Shown piece after piece: positions 18,171 through 27,664 of a stretch of DNA of 64,000 nt. This stretch comes from FEN-1297 sp963843605 (GTDB lineage Bacteria > Bacteroidota > Ignavibacteria > Ignavibacteriales > Ignavibacteriaceae): contig CAWJLA010000001.1 of NCBI GenBank assembly GCA_963843605.1, positions 1,612,001 through 1,676,000 of the forward strand. Reading direction: 5' to 3'. Numbering within the stretch: the stretch's first letter is position 1; every line of letters begins with the position of its first letter. Below the pieces are notes generated by a model. It ran no database searches, was not told where the DNA came from, and saw only the letters and a program-made list of their open reading frames with translations. The position numbers and the translations under genes are program-made.

Positions 18171-20558
18171 ATGAAAGCATTAATTATAATATTTTTGTTG
18201 CTTCCCTTTACTTTATTAGCCCAATATTCGGAAGTAAGGGGGACTATTTTAGACTCTGCTTCTCATAAACCGCTTCCTTATGCGTCTATTCTTTTAAAAG
18301 GAACGAACAACGGCGCGATATCCAATCTCGACGGTAATTTTACATTTAAACTTAATCCGGGTCAGCACGGTTTTATAATTAGATATGTGGGCTACAGAAC
18401 GGATACCGTAGTAATAAATGTACCGGTTAACAAGAACTTAATAATAAATCTTGTAAAACAGCCTGTTTTACTTCCCGAAGTACTGGTTACCGACGAGGAT
18501 CCTGCTTACAGGATTATCAGAGAAGCTATTAAAAGAAAACGGATTAACAAAAAAGGACTGAAAGATTACGAATACGATTCATATATAAAGAATGTTATGA
18601 ATTCCGACGGCGAAATAGCTATGGTGCAGGAAATGATTTTGCGCGGATATAAGTTAAGTAATGAAAAAGCAAAAGAATTTATTCTTGAAACTCATAGAAC
18701 AGTAAATCAGAAAAAACTTCCGAATCTTAATTTGGCGGCGGATCTTACCGACAAACATCTCCCGGATTTTTCGGCCGACACACTTATGCTGCTCATGAAT
18801 ACTATATATTTGCCGATTGCGGACAACGCATTCGATTTTTACGATTATAAACTACTAAAAATAATCCAAACCAGTAATGCTCCGGTATATGAAATTAAAG
18901 TTATTCCGCAATCTTCGATTCAACCGCTTCTGGAAGGAGTAATTTATATAGAAGGGAAAAAGTATTCGATCGTAAAATTAGATCTTAAAGCAAATGAAGG
19001 CGTAAGATTCCCGTATATTCATAACTTAAAGATAGAGTTTAATCAATCTCTCGGTGAGTACGGAGGATACAGACTGCCTTCATATTTCGAAATGAAAACC
19101 GTGTTGGGTTTTAATTTCGGAGGATTGATCGGAATCGCTCCTATATCTCTGCATGAAGTCAATAGTATTACGGATTATAAGATTAATCCTCAAATTCCGG
19201 ATTCGGTAAATAATGCGGTTAAATCAAGTTACGGTGGTTTTGCATACGATTCATCCGAAGCTAAAAAACCGCCGCCGGAAATTTCATCGTCCGAAATGAA
19301 AAAACTGCGACCTGTTCCGCTTACAGGCGCCGAGATTAAAGCCTTTGCAACATTAGATACAAGTATGACGATTGAGAAAAAAATTAAATTTACCGGAGCG
19401 TTCGCGGGAATGATTCCCAAAAACCCGGATGATAAAAATAATTCCGGCAGAAGTTTTTTCGGCGAAGCCGCAAATATTTTGTTTAACTATTTTTATATCA
19501 ATAATAACAGAGTTGAAAACATTTCCGTCGGCGCAAAATATAAATCCGATATTTTTAACCAAAGATTTTTTACAAACAGTTATGCGGCATATTCAACCGG
19601 ATTAAAAAATGCTGTCGGTTCTTTTTCTATCGCTTATAAAATTCCGAAATTTTTCCTTAATGCTGTTTCTCTTGAAGTATTTAAGGAAGTACGTGGATGG
19701 CAGCATTTAAATCCGTATTCGAAAATAATTAATTCGGCTTCGGTTTTTCTCGGTTATGACGATTATTATAATTATTACCTTTCAAGAGGGTTCCGGATCG
19801 GGATCAAAAAGGAATTCGCAAAAATTTTTACTGCCGATATTAATTTTATGTCGGATAAAGAATCTTCTTTAAAAGAAGATAAATATCTTACAATCATTAA
19901 TCCGAGACGGACGTTAAGGAAAAATCCATCCATAAAAGAAGGTTTCGACCGGAAGTTCAGAATGTCTCTAAAGCTCGGACAATCTCCGATGGACCTGCAG
20001 ATAGTGCCTTCCGACGGTTTAATAACGGAGATAGATCTTTCAAAACCCGTCTTTGGTAGTGATTTTAATTATCTCACATTCTTTTTTGCCGGTCAATTAA
20101 GAATGAACACAATTTACCGTGAGCTTTTTCTTTCTCCTTATCTTCAAATTAATTGTGAAGCGGCGTATATTAAAGGTAATTACGGAATCCAAAAGATAAT
20201 TTCACCCGTTTCCGCGATGGGTTTTTATTCACCCGTGACATCATTTAAGGGATTAAGTCCTTACCGGTTTGCCGGTGATAAAATGATCGCCGTTCACATT
20301 GAACATAATTGGAGAACTATTCTCTTCCAAGCGCTTGGGTTAAATTTCCTGACTGACTCGGACCTTGACATGATAACCGGTGCGGCTGTCTTAAAGATAT
20401 ATAATTCTTCGGGTTACCTGCCGCAGCTTACGCAAAAAAGACCTTATTGGGAATTTTATGGCGGCATTTCAAGAATACTCGGTCTAATAAATATTGAGTG
20501 CGGATATAATTCCTTTCATAACGTCACAGTGACACTTTCCGTTGCGCCGTTATTTTAA
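18171..20558 (+). CDS. DUF5686 outer-membrane protein with carboxypeptidase-like domain
   Basis: 795 residues. A signal peptide (MKALIIIFLLLPFTLLAQ) is followed by a CarboxypepD-reg-like beta-sandwich (EVRGTILDSASHKPLPYASILLKGTNNGAISNLDGNF) at ~20-105, as in the plug-proximal domain of TonB-dependent receptors. The remainder fits DUF5686 of Bacteroidota, ending in an alternating, aromatic-rich C-terminal half typical of an outer-membrane barrel. Substrate and function are unknown. A GGAGGAG directly abuts the ATG, too close to act normally; an in-frame TTG nine bases upstream is the alternative start. The signal peptide favours the ATG. Confidence 0.82.
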   Translation: MKALIIIFLLLPFTLLAQYSEVRGTILDSASHKPLPYASILLKGTNNGAISNLDGNFTFKLNPGQHGFIIRYVGYRTDTVVINVPVNKNLIINLVKQPVLLPEVLVTDEDPAYRIIREAIKRKRINKKGLKDYEYDSYIKNVMNSDGEIAMVQEMILRGYKLSNEKAKEFILETHRTVNQKKLPNLNLAADLTDKHLPDFSADTLMLLMNTIYLPIADNAFDFYDYKLLKIIQTSNAPVYEIKVIPQSSIQPLLEGVIYIEGKKYSIVKLDLKANEGVRFPYIHNLKIEFNQSLGEYGGYRLPSYFEMKTVLGFNFGGLIGIAPISLHEVNSITDYKINPQIPDSVNNAVKSSYGGFAYDSSEAKKPPPEISSSEMKKLRPVPLTGAEIKAFATLDTSMTIEKKIKFTGAFAGMIPKNPDDKNNSGRSFFGEAANILFNYFYINNNRVENISVGAKYKSDIFNQRFFTNSYAAYSTGLKNAVGSFSIAYKIPKFFLNAVSLEVFKEVRGWQHLNPYSKIINSASVFLGYDDYYNYYLSRGFRIGIKKEFAKIFTADINFMSDKESSLKEDKYLTIINPRRTLRKNPSIKEGFDRKFRMSLKLGQSPMDLQIVPSDGLITEIDLSKPVFGSDFNYLTFFFAGQLRMNTIYRELFLSPYLQINCEAAYIKGNYGIQKIISPVSAMGFYSPVTSFKGLSPYRFAGDKMIAVHIEHNWRTILFQALGLNFLTDSDLDMITGAAVLKIYNSSGYLPQLTQKRPYWEFYGGISRILGLINIECGYNSFHNVTVTLSVAPLF

Positions 20559-20792
20559 TTCAAATGATAAATAAATTCTTAAATCCGATTTATCAAAAAT
20601 GGCAACGTATTCTCAATTCTAAATTTTCCCCGCATATTTCACACAACCACTATTTGATATATGCAATAATTTGTATCGCCAACAAACACCCCAAAATGGC
20701 ATGGATTGTGTAGTAGTCACCACGCAAGGACACTAATACATAAAATATAAATTTTGAAAGAAGAATAATTCTTCTTTAAACGGGATTGTAAA
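20559..20792. other. Intergenic stretch before the rnf cluster
   Basis: No gene seen. It contains one degenerate copy of the dispersed CTAAGG/CACTAAG-type repeat (CACCACGCAAGGACACTAAT, 20718-20737) and probably the rnf promoter, which I cannot define. Confidence 0.5.
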
Positions 20793-22124
20793 GTGAAAGT
20801 TAAAACGTTTAAAGGCGGAATACATCCTCCTGAAGAAAAGCATTTAACCGAAGATCTGCCTTTCGAATATATGCCCGAACCAAAGCAGATTTTTCTTACC
20901 TTATCCCAGCACTTGGGTAAACAGGCCCTACCGCAGGTTAAAAAGGGCAGCATTGTAAGTAAAGGATCTATAGCAGCTTCGGCAGACGGATTTATATCAG
21001 CGCACGTTCACAGCCCGGTATGCGGTACGGTTTCTGGATTAAGTTTACAGACTCATGCCGGCGGGTTTCCCAAAGACGCGATTGTTATAACTACCGACGG
21101 CCAGGGCGAGAAAATGCTGTTGGAATCGCTCGACCCTGAAAAAATTACACCTGATCAGATAAGAGAAAGAGTTGCAGAAGCGGGTATTGTCGGCCAAGGA
21201 GGCGCCGCGTTCCCCACTTCGGTAAAACTGTCACCGCCGAAAGATAAAAAAATTGACTATGTGATTTTAAACGGCTGCGAGTGCGAGCCTTACTTAACAA
21301 GAGACTACAGGTTTATGATAGAACAGCCTGATGCGGTAATATCCGGATTAAAACTTATAATGAAAGCTTTGGGAGTTGACAGCGGCGTAATCGGAATAGA
21401 AAGTAACAAACCCGAAGCTATCAGGATTTTGACCGAAGCATTGAAGGTAGAAAAAAACATTTCAGTTGTTTCATTAAAAACCAAATATCCGCAGGGTGCT
21501 GAAAAGATGCTTATAAAGGCCGTAACCGGCAGAGAAGTGCCGCCCGGAAAACTTCCTATGGATGTGGGTGCGGTAATTCAGAATATCGGAACAGCCATCG
21601 CGATAAGTGACGCCGTAATTAAAGGCGAACCTCTTACTACGGCCGCGCTAACCGTGACAGGCGGCGGAATTAAAAATCCGAAAAATCTAATAATTCCTGT
21701 GGGTACCGCAATTAAAGATGTAATTGAATACTGCGGCGGGCTTAAAGATAATGCTGTGAAGATAATTGTAGGCGGACCAATGATGGGAGTGGCACAATAT
21801 GATCTTTCCGCACCGGTGATGAAAGCAACTTCGGGAATTCTTATCCTTTCAAAAGAAGAGGTTCATGAAAACGAAGAGACGCCGTGTTTAAAATGCGGAC
21901 AATGTGTTGATGTTTGTCCTTTGAATTTAATGCCGACCCGGCTGGCGCGTTACAGTCAACTGGGAAGATATGAAGATGCCGAGCAACTCGGAATAACTGT
22001 CTGTATGGAATGCGGAACATGTGCGTTTACCTGTCCGGCAAACATTCCATTGGTCCAGTGGTTACGGTTAGGAAAACAAAAAGTAATGCAGATGCAGAGG
22101 GAAAGAAAAGCCTCCGTTAATTAA
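20793..22124 (+). CDS. rnfC: Rnf complex subunit RnfC
   Basis: 443 residues, GTG start. RnfC is the peripheral NADH-binding subunit of the ion-pumping ferredoxin:NAD oxidoreductase. Visible are the N-terminal barrel-sandwich (FKGGIHPPEEKHLT), a nucleotide/FMN-binding Rossmann part with GIVGQGGAAFPTSVKLSPP, the SLBB domain (TVTGGGIKNPKNLIIPVGT) and two 4Fe-4S motifs near the C-terminus, CLKCGQCVDVCP and CMECGTCAFTCP. It opens the cluster in the order C-D-G-E-A, then a Tat protein, apbE, B and rseC. The C-first, B-last order resembles Acetobacterium woodii rather than the B-first order of gammaproteobacteria. Confidence 0.97.
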   Translation: MKVKTFKGGIHPPEEKHLTEDLPFEYMPEPKQIFLTLSQHLGKQALPQVKKGSIVSKGSIAASADGFISAHVHSPVCGTVSGLSLQTHAGGFPKDAIVITTDGQGEKMLLESLDPEKITPDQIRERVAEAGIVGQGGAAFPTSVKLSPPKDKKIDYVILNGCECEPYLTRDYRFMIEQPDAVISGLKLIMKALGVDSGVIGIESNKPEAIRILTEALKVEKNISVVSLKTKYPQGAEKMLIKAVTGREVPPGKLPMDVGAVIQNIGTAIAISDAVIKGEPLTTAALTVTGGGIKNPKNLIIPVGTAIKDVIEYCGGLKDNAVKIIVGGPMMGVAQYDLSAPVMKATSGILILSKEEVHENEETPCLKCGQCVDVCPLNLMPTRLARYSQLGRYEDAEQLGITVCMECGTCAFTCPANIPLVQWLRLGKQKVMQMQRERKASVN

Positions 22125-22161
22125 AATCTTTGGAAGAAAAAAATCAAATTACAGAAAATCT

Positions 22162-23145
22162 ATGGCTACAGAAATAAACGAAGCCGGAAAAATAACACAG
22201 CTCGATTTTAATACATCTCCTCACCTTCATTCTAAATGGTCAACTAAAAAAGTGATGTGGATGGTCGTGCTTTCATTACTGCCCGCCGTAATTGCGGCTG
22301 TTTTGTTTTTCGGCGTTTATCAGCTAGTAATTTTACTTGTGTCCGTCGGTTTTGCGAACGGTACCGAAGCCGCTGTGCAGGCTTTAAGAAAAAAGAAAGT
22401 TACTCTTTATGACGGCAGCGCGATGATTACGGGACTGATCCTTGCGCTAACGCTCCCGCCTAATTTTTCATTAACCGCAACTGCAATCGGTGCGGTGGTT
22501 GCGATCGGTATCGGCAAACAGATATTCGGCGGACTCGGATACAATATTTTTAATCCGGCTCTGGTAGGACGAGCTTTTCTTCAGGCCGCTTTTCCCGTTG
22601 CAATTACAACGTGGACCAAACCGAATTTTATCGTTGACAGCATAACCTCCGCAACTCCGCTTGCGGCGTTTAAATTCGATAAGATTGTTACTCCGCTCAG
22701 CTCGATGTTCTTCGGCAATATAGGAGGTTCGCTCGGAGAGACTTCGGCGGTTGCCGTTCTAATAGGCGGTGTTTTTCTGGTTGCAATAGGAATTGCTAAC
22801 TGGAGAATTCCTGTTTCTATGGGGCTGGGTGCTTTTGTACTTGGCGGATTATTCTGGTTTCTTGATCCCGTAAAATATCCTACACCTTTCTTCCATTTGT
22901 TTGCAGGAGGATTTTTATTCGGCGCGTTCTTTATGGCAACCGACTGGGTAACATCGCCGATTACCGGAAAAGGTATGTGGATATTCGGCATCGGAATAGG
23001 TTTTATGATTGTAATAATAAGATTGTTCGGAGGACTTCCTGAAGGTGTTATGTATTCAATTCTGTTTATGAATGCGTTTGTCCCGTTAATTAACCGTTAT
23101 ACGGCGCCGCGAATTTTCGGAACTGCGGAAGGAGTAGCAAGGTGA
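22162..23145 (+). CDS. rnfD: Rnf complex subunit RnfD
   Basis: 327 residues, an integral membrane subunit with about ten helices. The covalent-FMN region is visible as DSITSATPLAAF, where a Thr in the S-x-A-T motif carries the flavin by a phosphoester bond made by ApbE. The segment GYNIFNPALVGRAFLQAAFP and the C-terminal DWVTSPITGKG are typical. Its stop overlaps the GTG start of rnfG by four bases. The ApbE needed to attach FMN is encoded a few genes downstream. Confidence 0.96.
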   Translation: MATEINEAGKITQLDFNTSPHLHSKWSTKKVMWMVVLSLLPAVIAAVLFFGVYQLVILLVSVGFANGTEAAVQALRKKKVTLYDGSAMITGLILALTLPPNFSLTATAIGAVVAIGIGKQIFGGLGYNIFNPALVGRAFLQAAFPVAITTWTKPNFIVDSITSATPLAAFKFDKIVTPLSSMFFGNIGGSLGETSAVAVLIGGVFLVAIGIANWRIPVSMGLGAFVLGGLFWFLDPVKYPTPFFHLFAGGFLFGAFFMATDWVTSPITGKGMWIFGIGIGFMIVIIRLFGGLPEGVMYSILFMNAFVPLINRYTAPRIFGTAEGVAR

Positions 23146-23707
23146 AAAAAGCTCTTCACATTATTCTGACGCTTACCTTCATCGGTATTATTGCGGGGGG
23201 ATTGCTTGCTATGGTAAGCAGCTGGGCTTCTCCCGAATCGAAGCAAATAAAAAAGCCGAAACAGAAAGAGCAATTTTTCTTGTTCAGCCCGAAGGAAAAA
23301 CATACGAGCCGGTTAAGAATCCTGAATTTGAAGCTTACAAAGTATTTGACGCGGATAAAAAGTTTATCGGATATTCGCTTGCTTATGAAGGTAACGGGTT
23401 TCAGGGAAAGATAAGACTGATGGTTGGTCTGGCAAAGGATATGAATAAGATTACTTCACTGGAAATTCTAGAACAGTCGGAAACTCCCGGATTGGGCAGC
23501 AAGGTTGCCGATGCGTCGTATAAAGATCAGTATAACAATCTTGTTACGGTTCCTACAATAACCTGGGTAAAAGGAGTTAAGCCGTCAAAGCCAAACGAAA
23601 TCCAGGCAATAACCGGTGCTACGATTTCTTCCAAATCTGTTGTTGGGATTGTTAATGCCGGCATTAAGAAGTTAAGAGATTTTGAGCATAAGGAGGGCAA
23701 TTTATGA
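23142..23707 (+). pseudogene. rnfG: Rnf complex subunit RnfG, frameshifted
   Basis: RnfG anchors in the membrane and carries a covalently bound FMN. The first frame, from GTG at 23142, gives the membrane anchor (KKALHIILTLTFIGIIAGGL) and ends its homology at SSWASP near 23234. The rest of the protein continues in the −1 frame (IEANKKAETERAIFLVQP onward) to the flavin motif ITGATISSKSVV and the stop at 23705-23707, which overlaps rnfE. One missing base in the CCC run at 23232-23234 explains it. With every other rnf gene intact, a sequencing or assembly error, or much less likely programmed frameshifting, is as plausible as a true loss. Confidence 0.9.
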
Positions 23708-24396
23708 AAAAACAGGTTAGCCTCTGGCGCGAATATTCAAAAGGACTTTGGGAAATAAACCCGACATTTAAACAGATTCTAGGCATGTGCCCGACTCTTG
23801 CCGTAACCGTTTCGGCATTGAACGGAATAGCAATGGCACTGGCGACAACTTTTGTTCTTGTCTTCTCCAGTCTGCTCATTTCATTGGTAAGAAAACTAAT
23901 TCCTAATCAGGTAAGAATCGCAGCCTATATAGTTATAATCGCTACGTTTGTTACTATTGTAGATCTTGTTATGAAGGCGCAGTTCCAGGCATTAAGCAAA
24001 GCTCTCGGTCCTTTTATTCCGTTGATTGTCGTTAATTGTATTATACTAGGAAGAGCCGAAGCTTTTGCATCAAAGAATACGCCTCTCCGCTCTGTACTTG
24101 ACGCACTCGGAAACGGAACGGGTTTTCTTATTTCTTTAACGCTGCTCGGAAGCATACGCGAACTTATAGGATCAAGAACAATTTTAGGGTACCAGATTCT
24201 TCCGGACAGTTACGATGCCTTATTGATAATGATTCTACCGGCTGGAGCTTTTTTAACATTGGGACTTTTAATGGGACTGGCGAATATGTACACAAAAAAG
24301 AAACAAAACTTTGAACGTGAATCTTTGATTGCACAGTACAAGAGAGTCGGTAAAAGCGAACTAGCGGAAGAAATAATTAAAGAGGCGGGAGTATAA
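23704..24396 (+). CDS. rnfE: Rnf complex subunit RnfE
   Basis: 230 residues, six-helix membrane subunit related to RnfA and to NqrD. The pattern LWEINPTFKQILGMCPTLAVTVSA near the N-terminus and PLIVVNCIILGRAEAFA in the middle is characteristic; the Cys residues at the two homologous positions bind the intramembrane 2Fe-2S cluster shared with RnfA. It starts inside the rnfG stop (ATGA-type overlap) and is followed one base later by rnfA. The C-terminal tail after helix six is cytoplasmic and charged. Confidence 0.96.
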   Translation: MKKQVSLWREYSKGLWEINPTFKQILGMCPTLAVTVSALNGIAMALATTFVLVFSSLLISLVRKLIPNQVRIAAYIVIIATFVTIVDLVMKAQFQALSKALGPFIPLIVVNCIILGRAEAFASKNTPLRSVLDALGNGTGFLISLTLLGSIRELIGSRTILGYQILPDSYDALLIMILPAGAFLTLGLLMGLANMYTKKKQNFERESLIAQYKRVGKSELAEEIIKEAGV

Positions 24397-24397
24397 T

Positions 24398-24970
24398 ATG
24401 GATCTGATTATAATATTTATTTCGGCTGCGATAGTAAATAACTTCGTACTGTCTTACTTCCTCGGCATTTGCCCTTTTATAGGAGTTTCCAATAAACTGT
24501 CATCGGCCACATCAATGGGAATGGCCACAACGTTTGTTATGGTCCTTACGGCCGTGGTAAGCTGGCTTTTATATAATCTTGTTCTTATACCTTATCATCT
24601 TGAGTTTTTGGAGATCCCTTCGTTCATACTGGTAATTGCATCGCTGGTTCAGTTTGTGGAAATGTTTATAAAGAAAGTAAGTCAGCCGCTGTACCGCGCT
24701 CTTGGAATTTTTCTCCCGTTGATTACGACAAACTGCGCCATACTGGGATTGGCTCTTCTGCTGGTTATGAGAGACTATACATTCCTGGAAAGCGTATCGT
24801 TCGGTCTCGGAGCGGGAGTAGGCTTTACTCTGGCATTAACAATTATGGCCGGTATCAGAGAAGAATTAGATCTGGCGGATGTGCCGGAATCATTCCGCGG
24901 CGCTCCTATCACTTTGATTGTCGCCGGAATACTTGCCCTTGCGTTTATGGGCTTTGCCGGGATGATCTGA
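24398..24970 (+). CDS. rnfA: Rnf complex subunit RnfA
   Basis: 190 residues, six helices, family length. The signature FVLSYFLGICPFIGVSNKL and LITTNCAILGLALLLVMRDY place a conserved Cys in each half, the intramembrane 2Fe-2S ligands shared with RnfE. RnfA and RnfE are inverted-topology homologues at the core of the ion path. It begins one base after the rnfE stop. The next gene, a Tat-exported protein, starts 59 bases on. Confidence 0.96.
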   Translation: MDLIIIFISAAIVNNFVLSYFLGICPFIGVSNKLSSATSMGMATTFVMVLTAVVSWLLYNLVLIPYHLEFLEIPSFILVIASLVQFVEMFIKKVSQPLYRALGIFLPLITTNCAILGLALLLVMRDYTFLESVSFGLGAGVGFTLALTIMAGIREELDLADVPESFRGAPITLIVAGILALAFMGFAGMI

Positions 24971-25029
24971 TTAAGTTTAAAAACAAGTTTAAGAGAGACA
25001 AACTAAAAATTTTATCAAAGGAGTACACA

Positions 25030-25773
25030 ATGATCTCACGCCGTTCTTTTCTAAAGATATCCGGACTTGCGGCCGCGGCGCTCGGTGCAGGTTACGGCGT
25101 AGGTGAAATATCCGAACCCGGTGAGCTGAAGAATTTTTCGCTGCGCGGATTTCTCCCGGGTGATGAAAAAGTAATTGCATTTGTAATTAAAACTTTCAAC
25201 AAAAAATATGTATCAGCCTCGGCTCCCGTAATCTATGCGGATAAGCAATGGGTTAATATTATATCTAAGATATATGCTGTTTCCGGTAATAGAAACGATA
25301 ATCATCGCATGGGAAATGTTACTTTCAGAATGATGAGGATGAATGATAAGGTAGATGCGGATATTATGCTGAGCGACAGTAAAAATCATATTTACAATCC
25401 ATCGGACGATTTCGATCATTCTTTTAAGGCATTGAGAAACAGCATCCGGAATATGAAAGCGGAATATATTTTCTCTGCCGAGTATTCGGAAAGATCTTTG
25501 TTCTCTTCGTTATTTAAATCGAATGAGAGAACCGTCTTAATCGAAAACGAAAAAGGCATTTCCGATAAAATAAAATTGGAAGAAAATTATAAGAACATAG
25601 AAATTAACGGACCGCAGGGTAAAACCGGAATATCGATTGAGAACGGACTTGTGCGTGTAAACGCCGCGCCTTGCCGTCATCAATTATGCCGTCATACCGG
25701 CATTGCATCCAAACCCGGCGATGTAATTGCATGCGCACCCAATAAAGTGTTAATTAAAATAGAGTTAGTTTAG
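25030..25773 (+). CDS. Tat-exported protein with NusG domain II-like C-terminus
   Basis: 247 residues. The N-terminus has a twin-arginine signal (SRRSFLKISGLAAAALGAG), implying export in folded form. The C-terminal ~55 residues, with INGPQGKTGISIENGLVRVN, then APCRHQLCRHTG and VIACAPNKVLIKIE, look like the NusG_II domain (PF07009), known as stand-alone proteins near rnf and apbE genes. The middle ~130 residues are not recognised. Two Cys pairs (PCRHQLC and IACAP) could bind a cofactor or form disulfides. It lies between rnfA and apbE, so it probably assists the Rnf complex or flavin delivery outside the membrane. That role is inference. Confidence 0.7.
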   Translation: MISRRSFLKISGLAAAALGAGYGVGEISEPGELKNFSLRGFLPGDEKVIAFVIKTFNKKYVSASAPVIYADKQWVNIISKIYAVSGNRNDNHRMGNVTFRMMRMNDKVDADIMLSDSKNHIYNPSDDFDHSFKALRNSIRNMKAEYIFSAEYSERSLFSSLFKSNERTVLIENEKGISDKIKLEENYKNIEINGPQGKTGISIENGLVRVNAAPCRHQLCRHTGIASKPGDVIACAPNKVLIKIELV

Positions 25774-25784
25774 TTTTTCTTTAT

Positions 25785-25828
25785 GCCTTTGTTGCTTGGT
25801 GGCAAATAAGACACCAAGCCGCAAAGCC
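25785..25828. repeat. Inverted pair of a dispersed CCAAG/GCAAAG repeat
   Basis: A 17-nt arm at 25785-25801 (GCCTTTGTTGCTTGGTG) faces an arm at 25812-25828 (CACCAAGCCGCAAAGCC) across a 10-nt loop, with a few mismatches. The wording matches the dispersed intergenic repeat seen elsewhere in the window. It sits in the gap before apbE. Confidence 0.65.
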
Positions 25829-25851
25829 AGGTATCTAAGATTTTGGCAAAT

Positions 25852-26838
25852 ATGAAAAAGAAATTTATATACGGAAGTCTAGTCATTGTTCTTTTTATCG
25901 TCGGCTTTATATTTGCGAGGAAAGGAAACGATAAAGGGACGGTAAAGCGAACCAGGATTCTTCTAGGTACGGTTGTGGAAATTCAGACACGGGGCGTTGA
26001 TGAAAACAAATCAGATGAAGCAATCAATAAAGCGTTTGAAGAGATAAACAGAATTGACGTTGAGTTCTCGCCGTACAAAAAAGAAAGTCCCGTCTGGAAA
26101 CTGAATCACAATAAAGATTCTGTTATAACAGTAACTCCTGAAATATATAAGATAATGGAGCTGAGCGATTCGTTGTGGAAAGAAAGCCGGGGCGCGTTCG
26201 ATGTTAGTCTGGAGTCTCTTACCGAAGTCTGGGGTTTTAACGGGAACAATCCGTCTGAGCCTGATGAAAGCAAGAGACTAAAAGCCCGGGCGCTTTCGGG
26301 ATGGCAGCACGTCAGACTTCTTGGCAATAACAGCTTTTCCAGAAATGCCGATGTGGGATTAAACTTCGGCGCAATAGCCAAAGGATATGCAGTTGACATG
26401 GCAATTGGAATATTAAAAGAGAACGGGATTAAAGACTGCCTGGTAAACGCCGGAGGTGAAATAAAAGCGCTGGGTGACGAATGGGTTATCGGTGTTCAGC
26501 ATCCGAGGAAAGAGAACAGCATAATTGCCGAGATTAAATTGAATGGAATGTCTGTAGCAACATCGGGCGATTACGAGCAGTATTTCATGAAGGATGGGAA
26601 ACGATACGATCATATTATGAATCCGCATACCGGATTTCCGGCGGATAGTTGCCGGAGTGTTACGGTAATTGCCGGCAACGATACCGAGGCCGACGGTTTA
26701 TCGACAGCGGTATTTGTTCTCGGGCCTAAAAAAGGAATGAATCTGATCGAAAGTCTTCCGGGTATTGAAGCAATGATAATCGATGTTTCCGGCAAAATGA
26801 GGTTATCATCAGGTTTTAATAAATATTTGTTGAGGTAA
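25852..26838 (+). CDS. apbE: ApbE, FAD:protein FMN transferase
   Basis: 328 residues. ApbE attaches FMN from FAD to a Thr in target proteins, here RnfD and RnfG, which both retain the S/T-x-A-T acceptor motif. An N-terminal membrane anchor (FIYGSLVIVLFIVGFIF) places the enzyme outside the inner membrane; there is no lipobox Cys. Typical motifs are LGTVVEIQT, GAIAKGYAVDMAI, NAGGEIKALG, and the C-terminal YDHIMNPHTGFPA plus DTEADGLSTAVFVLG. The start is set at the ATG in front of KKKF; an upstream in-frame TTG is less likely. rnfB follows after four bases. Confidence 0.95.
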   Translation: MKKKFIYGSLVIVLFIVGFIFARKGNDKGTVKRTRILLGTVVEIQTRGVDENKSDEAINKAFEEINRIDVEFSPYKKESPVWKLNHNKDSVITVTPEIYKIMELSDSLWKESRGAFDVSLESLTEVWGFNGNNPSEPDESKRLKARALSGWQHVRLLGNNSFSRNADVGLNFGAIAKGYAVDMAIGILKENGIKDCLVNAGGEIKALGDEWVIGVQHPRKENSIIAEIKLNGMSVATSGDYEQYFMKDGKRYDHIMNPHTGFPADSCRSVTVIAGNDTEADGLSTAVFVLGPKKGMNLIESLPGIEAMIIDVSGKMRLSSGFNKYLLR

Positions 26839-26842
26839 GCAA

Positions 26843-27664
26843 ATGGATATGAATATAGTTATAGCATTGGCTACAATGGGTGGACTCGGTTTATTCTTTG
26901 CCGCGGCGCTTGCTATAGCCGATAAGAAATTAAGAGTGGAAGAAAATCCGAAGATCGGCGAAATAAACGAGATACTTCCAAATGCAAACTGCGGCGCATG
27001 CGGTAATGCAGGGTGTTACGATTTTGCGGTAAAAGTAGTTGAAGGTAAAATTCAACCGAATGAGTGTACTGTAGGCGGACAGGATGTTGTGGACGAGATA
27101 TCGAGAATACTGGGGATTGAATCAGGACAAAGCGTAAAGCAAGTCGCAAGAATTTTATGCAAAGGCGGAAACATTGAAGCTGCCGGGAAAGAGGCCAAGT
27201 ACCACGGACCGGAGAACTGCGCTGTTCAGGCGATTGTATCCGGTGGCGATAAACTGTGTCTGTACGGCTGCCTGGGCGGCGGCGACTGTGTTAACGCGTG
27301 CACGTTCGGAGCGATGTTTATAAACGATAATGGTCTGCCTGTCGTTATTGAAGAACTCTGTACCGGCTGCGGGCTATGCGCCAAAGCCTGTCCGAGAGAA
27401 GTAATTGAAATACATCCGGTCGACAGGGAAGTCTTTGTTTTCTGTAAAAACCAGGATGATCCTAAAACCTCGAGAAAAATTTGTTCAGTCTCCTGCATCG
27501 GATGCGGTATATGCGCAAGGAAATCTGACGGCGGCGTTGTAATGGTAAATAATCTTGCAGTGATAAATTACGATAAGCTTGATATGAGCAAGGTACCGAT
27601 GGATAAATGCTCTACAAAAGCGATTGATTTTTTACACAGTGCGGATACGATTAAAATAAATTAA
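26843..27664 (+). CDS. rnfB: Rnf complex subunit RnfB
   Basis: 273 residues. RnfB receives electrons from reduced ferredoxin. An N-terminal membrane helix is followed by the RnfB 4Fe-4S domain (NANCGACGNAGCYDFA, with a further Cys in NECTVGG) and by ferredoxin-type clusters including LCLYGCLGGGDCVNACTFG, CTGCGLCAKACP and CIGCGICAR. The gene is separated from rnfA by the Tat-protein and apbE genes. A long inverted repeat overlaps its last bases and runs to the rseC gene. Confidence 0.96.
   Translation: MDMNIVIALATMGGLGLFFAAALAIADKKLRVEENPKIGEINEILPNANCGACGNAGCYDFAVKVVEGKIQPNECTVGGQDVVDEISRILGIESGQSVKQVARILCKGGNIEAAGKEAKYHGPENCAVQAIVSGGDKLCLYGCLGGGDCVNACTFGAMFINDNGLPVVIEELCTGCGLCAKACPREVIEIHPVDREVFVFCKNQDDPKTSRKICSVSCIGCGICARKSDGGVVMVNNLAVINYDKLDMSKVPMDKCSTKAIDFLHSADTIKIN

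Noticed and set aside
23142..23414. A 90-residue protein as a separate gene before rnfE
   Set aside because: Its first 31 residues are the RnfG anchor and the rest is the wrong frame of rnfG.
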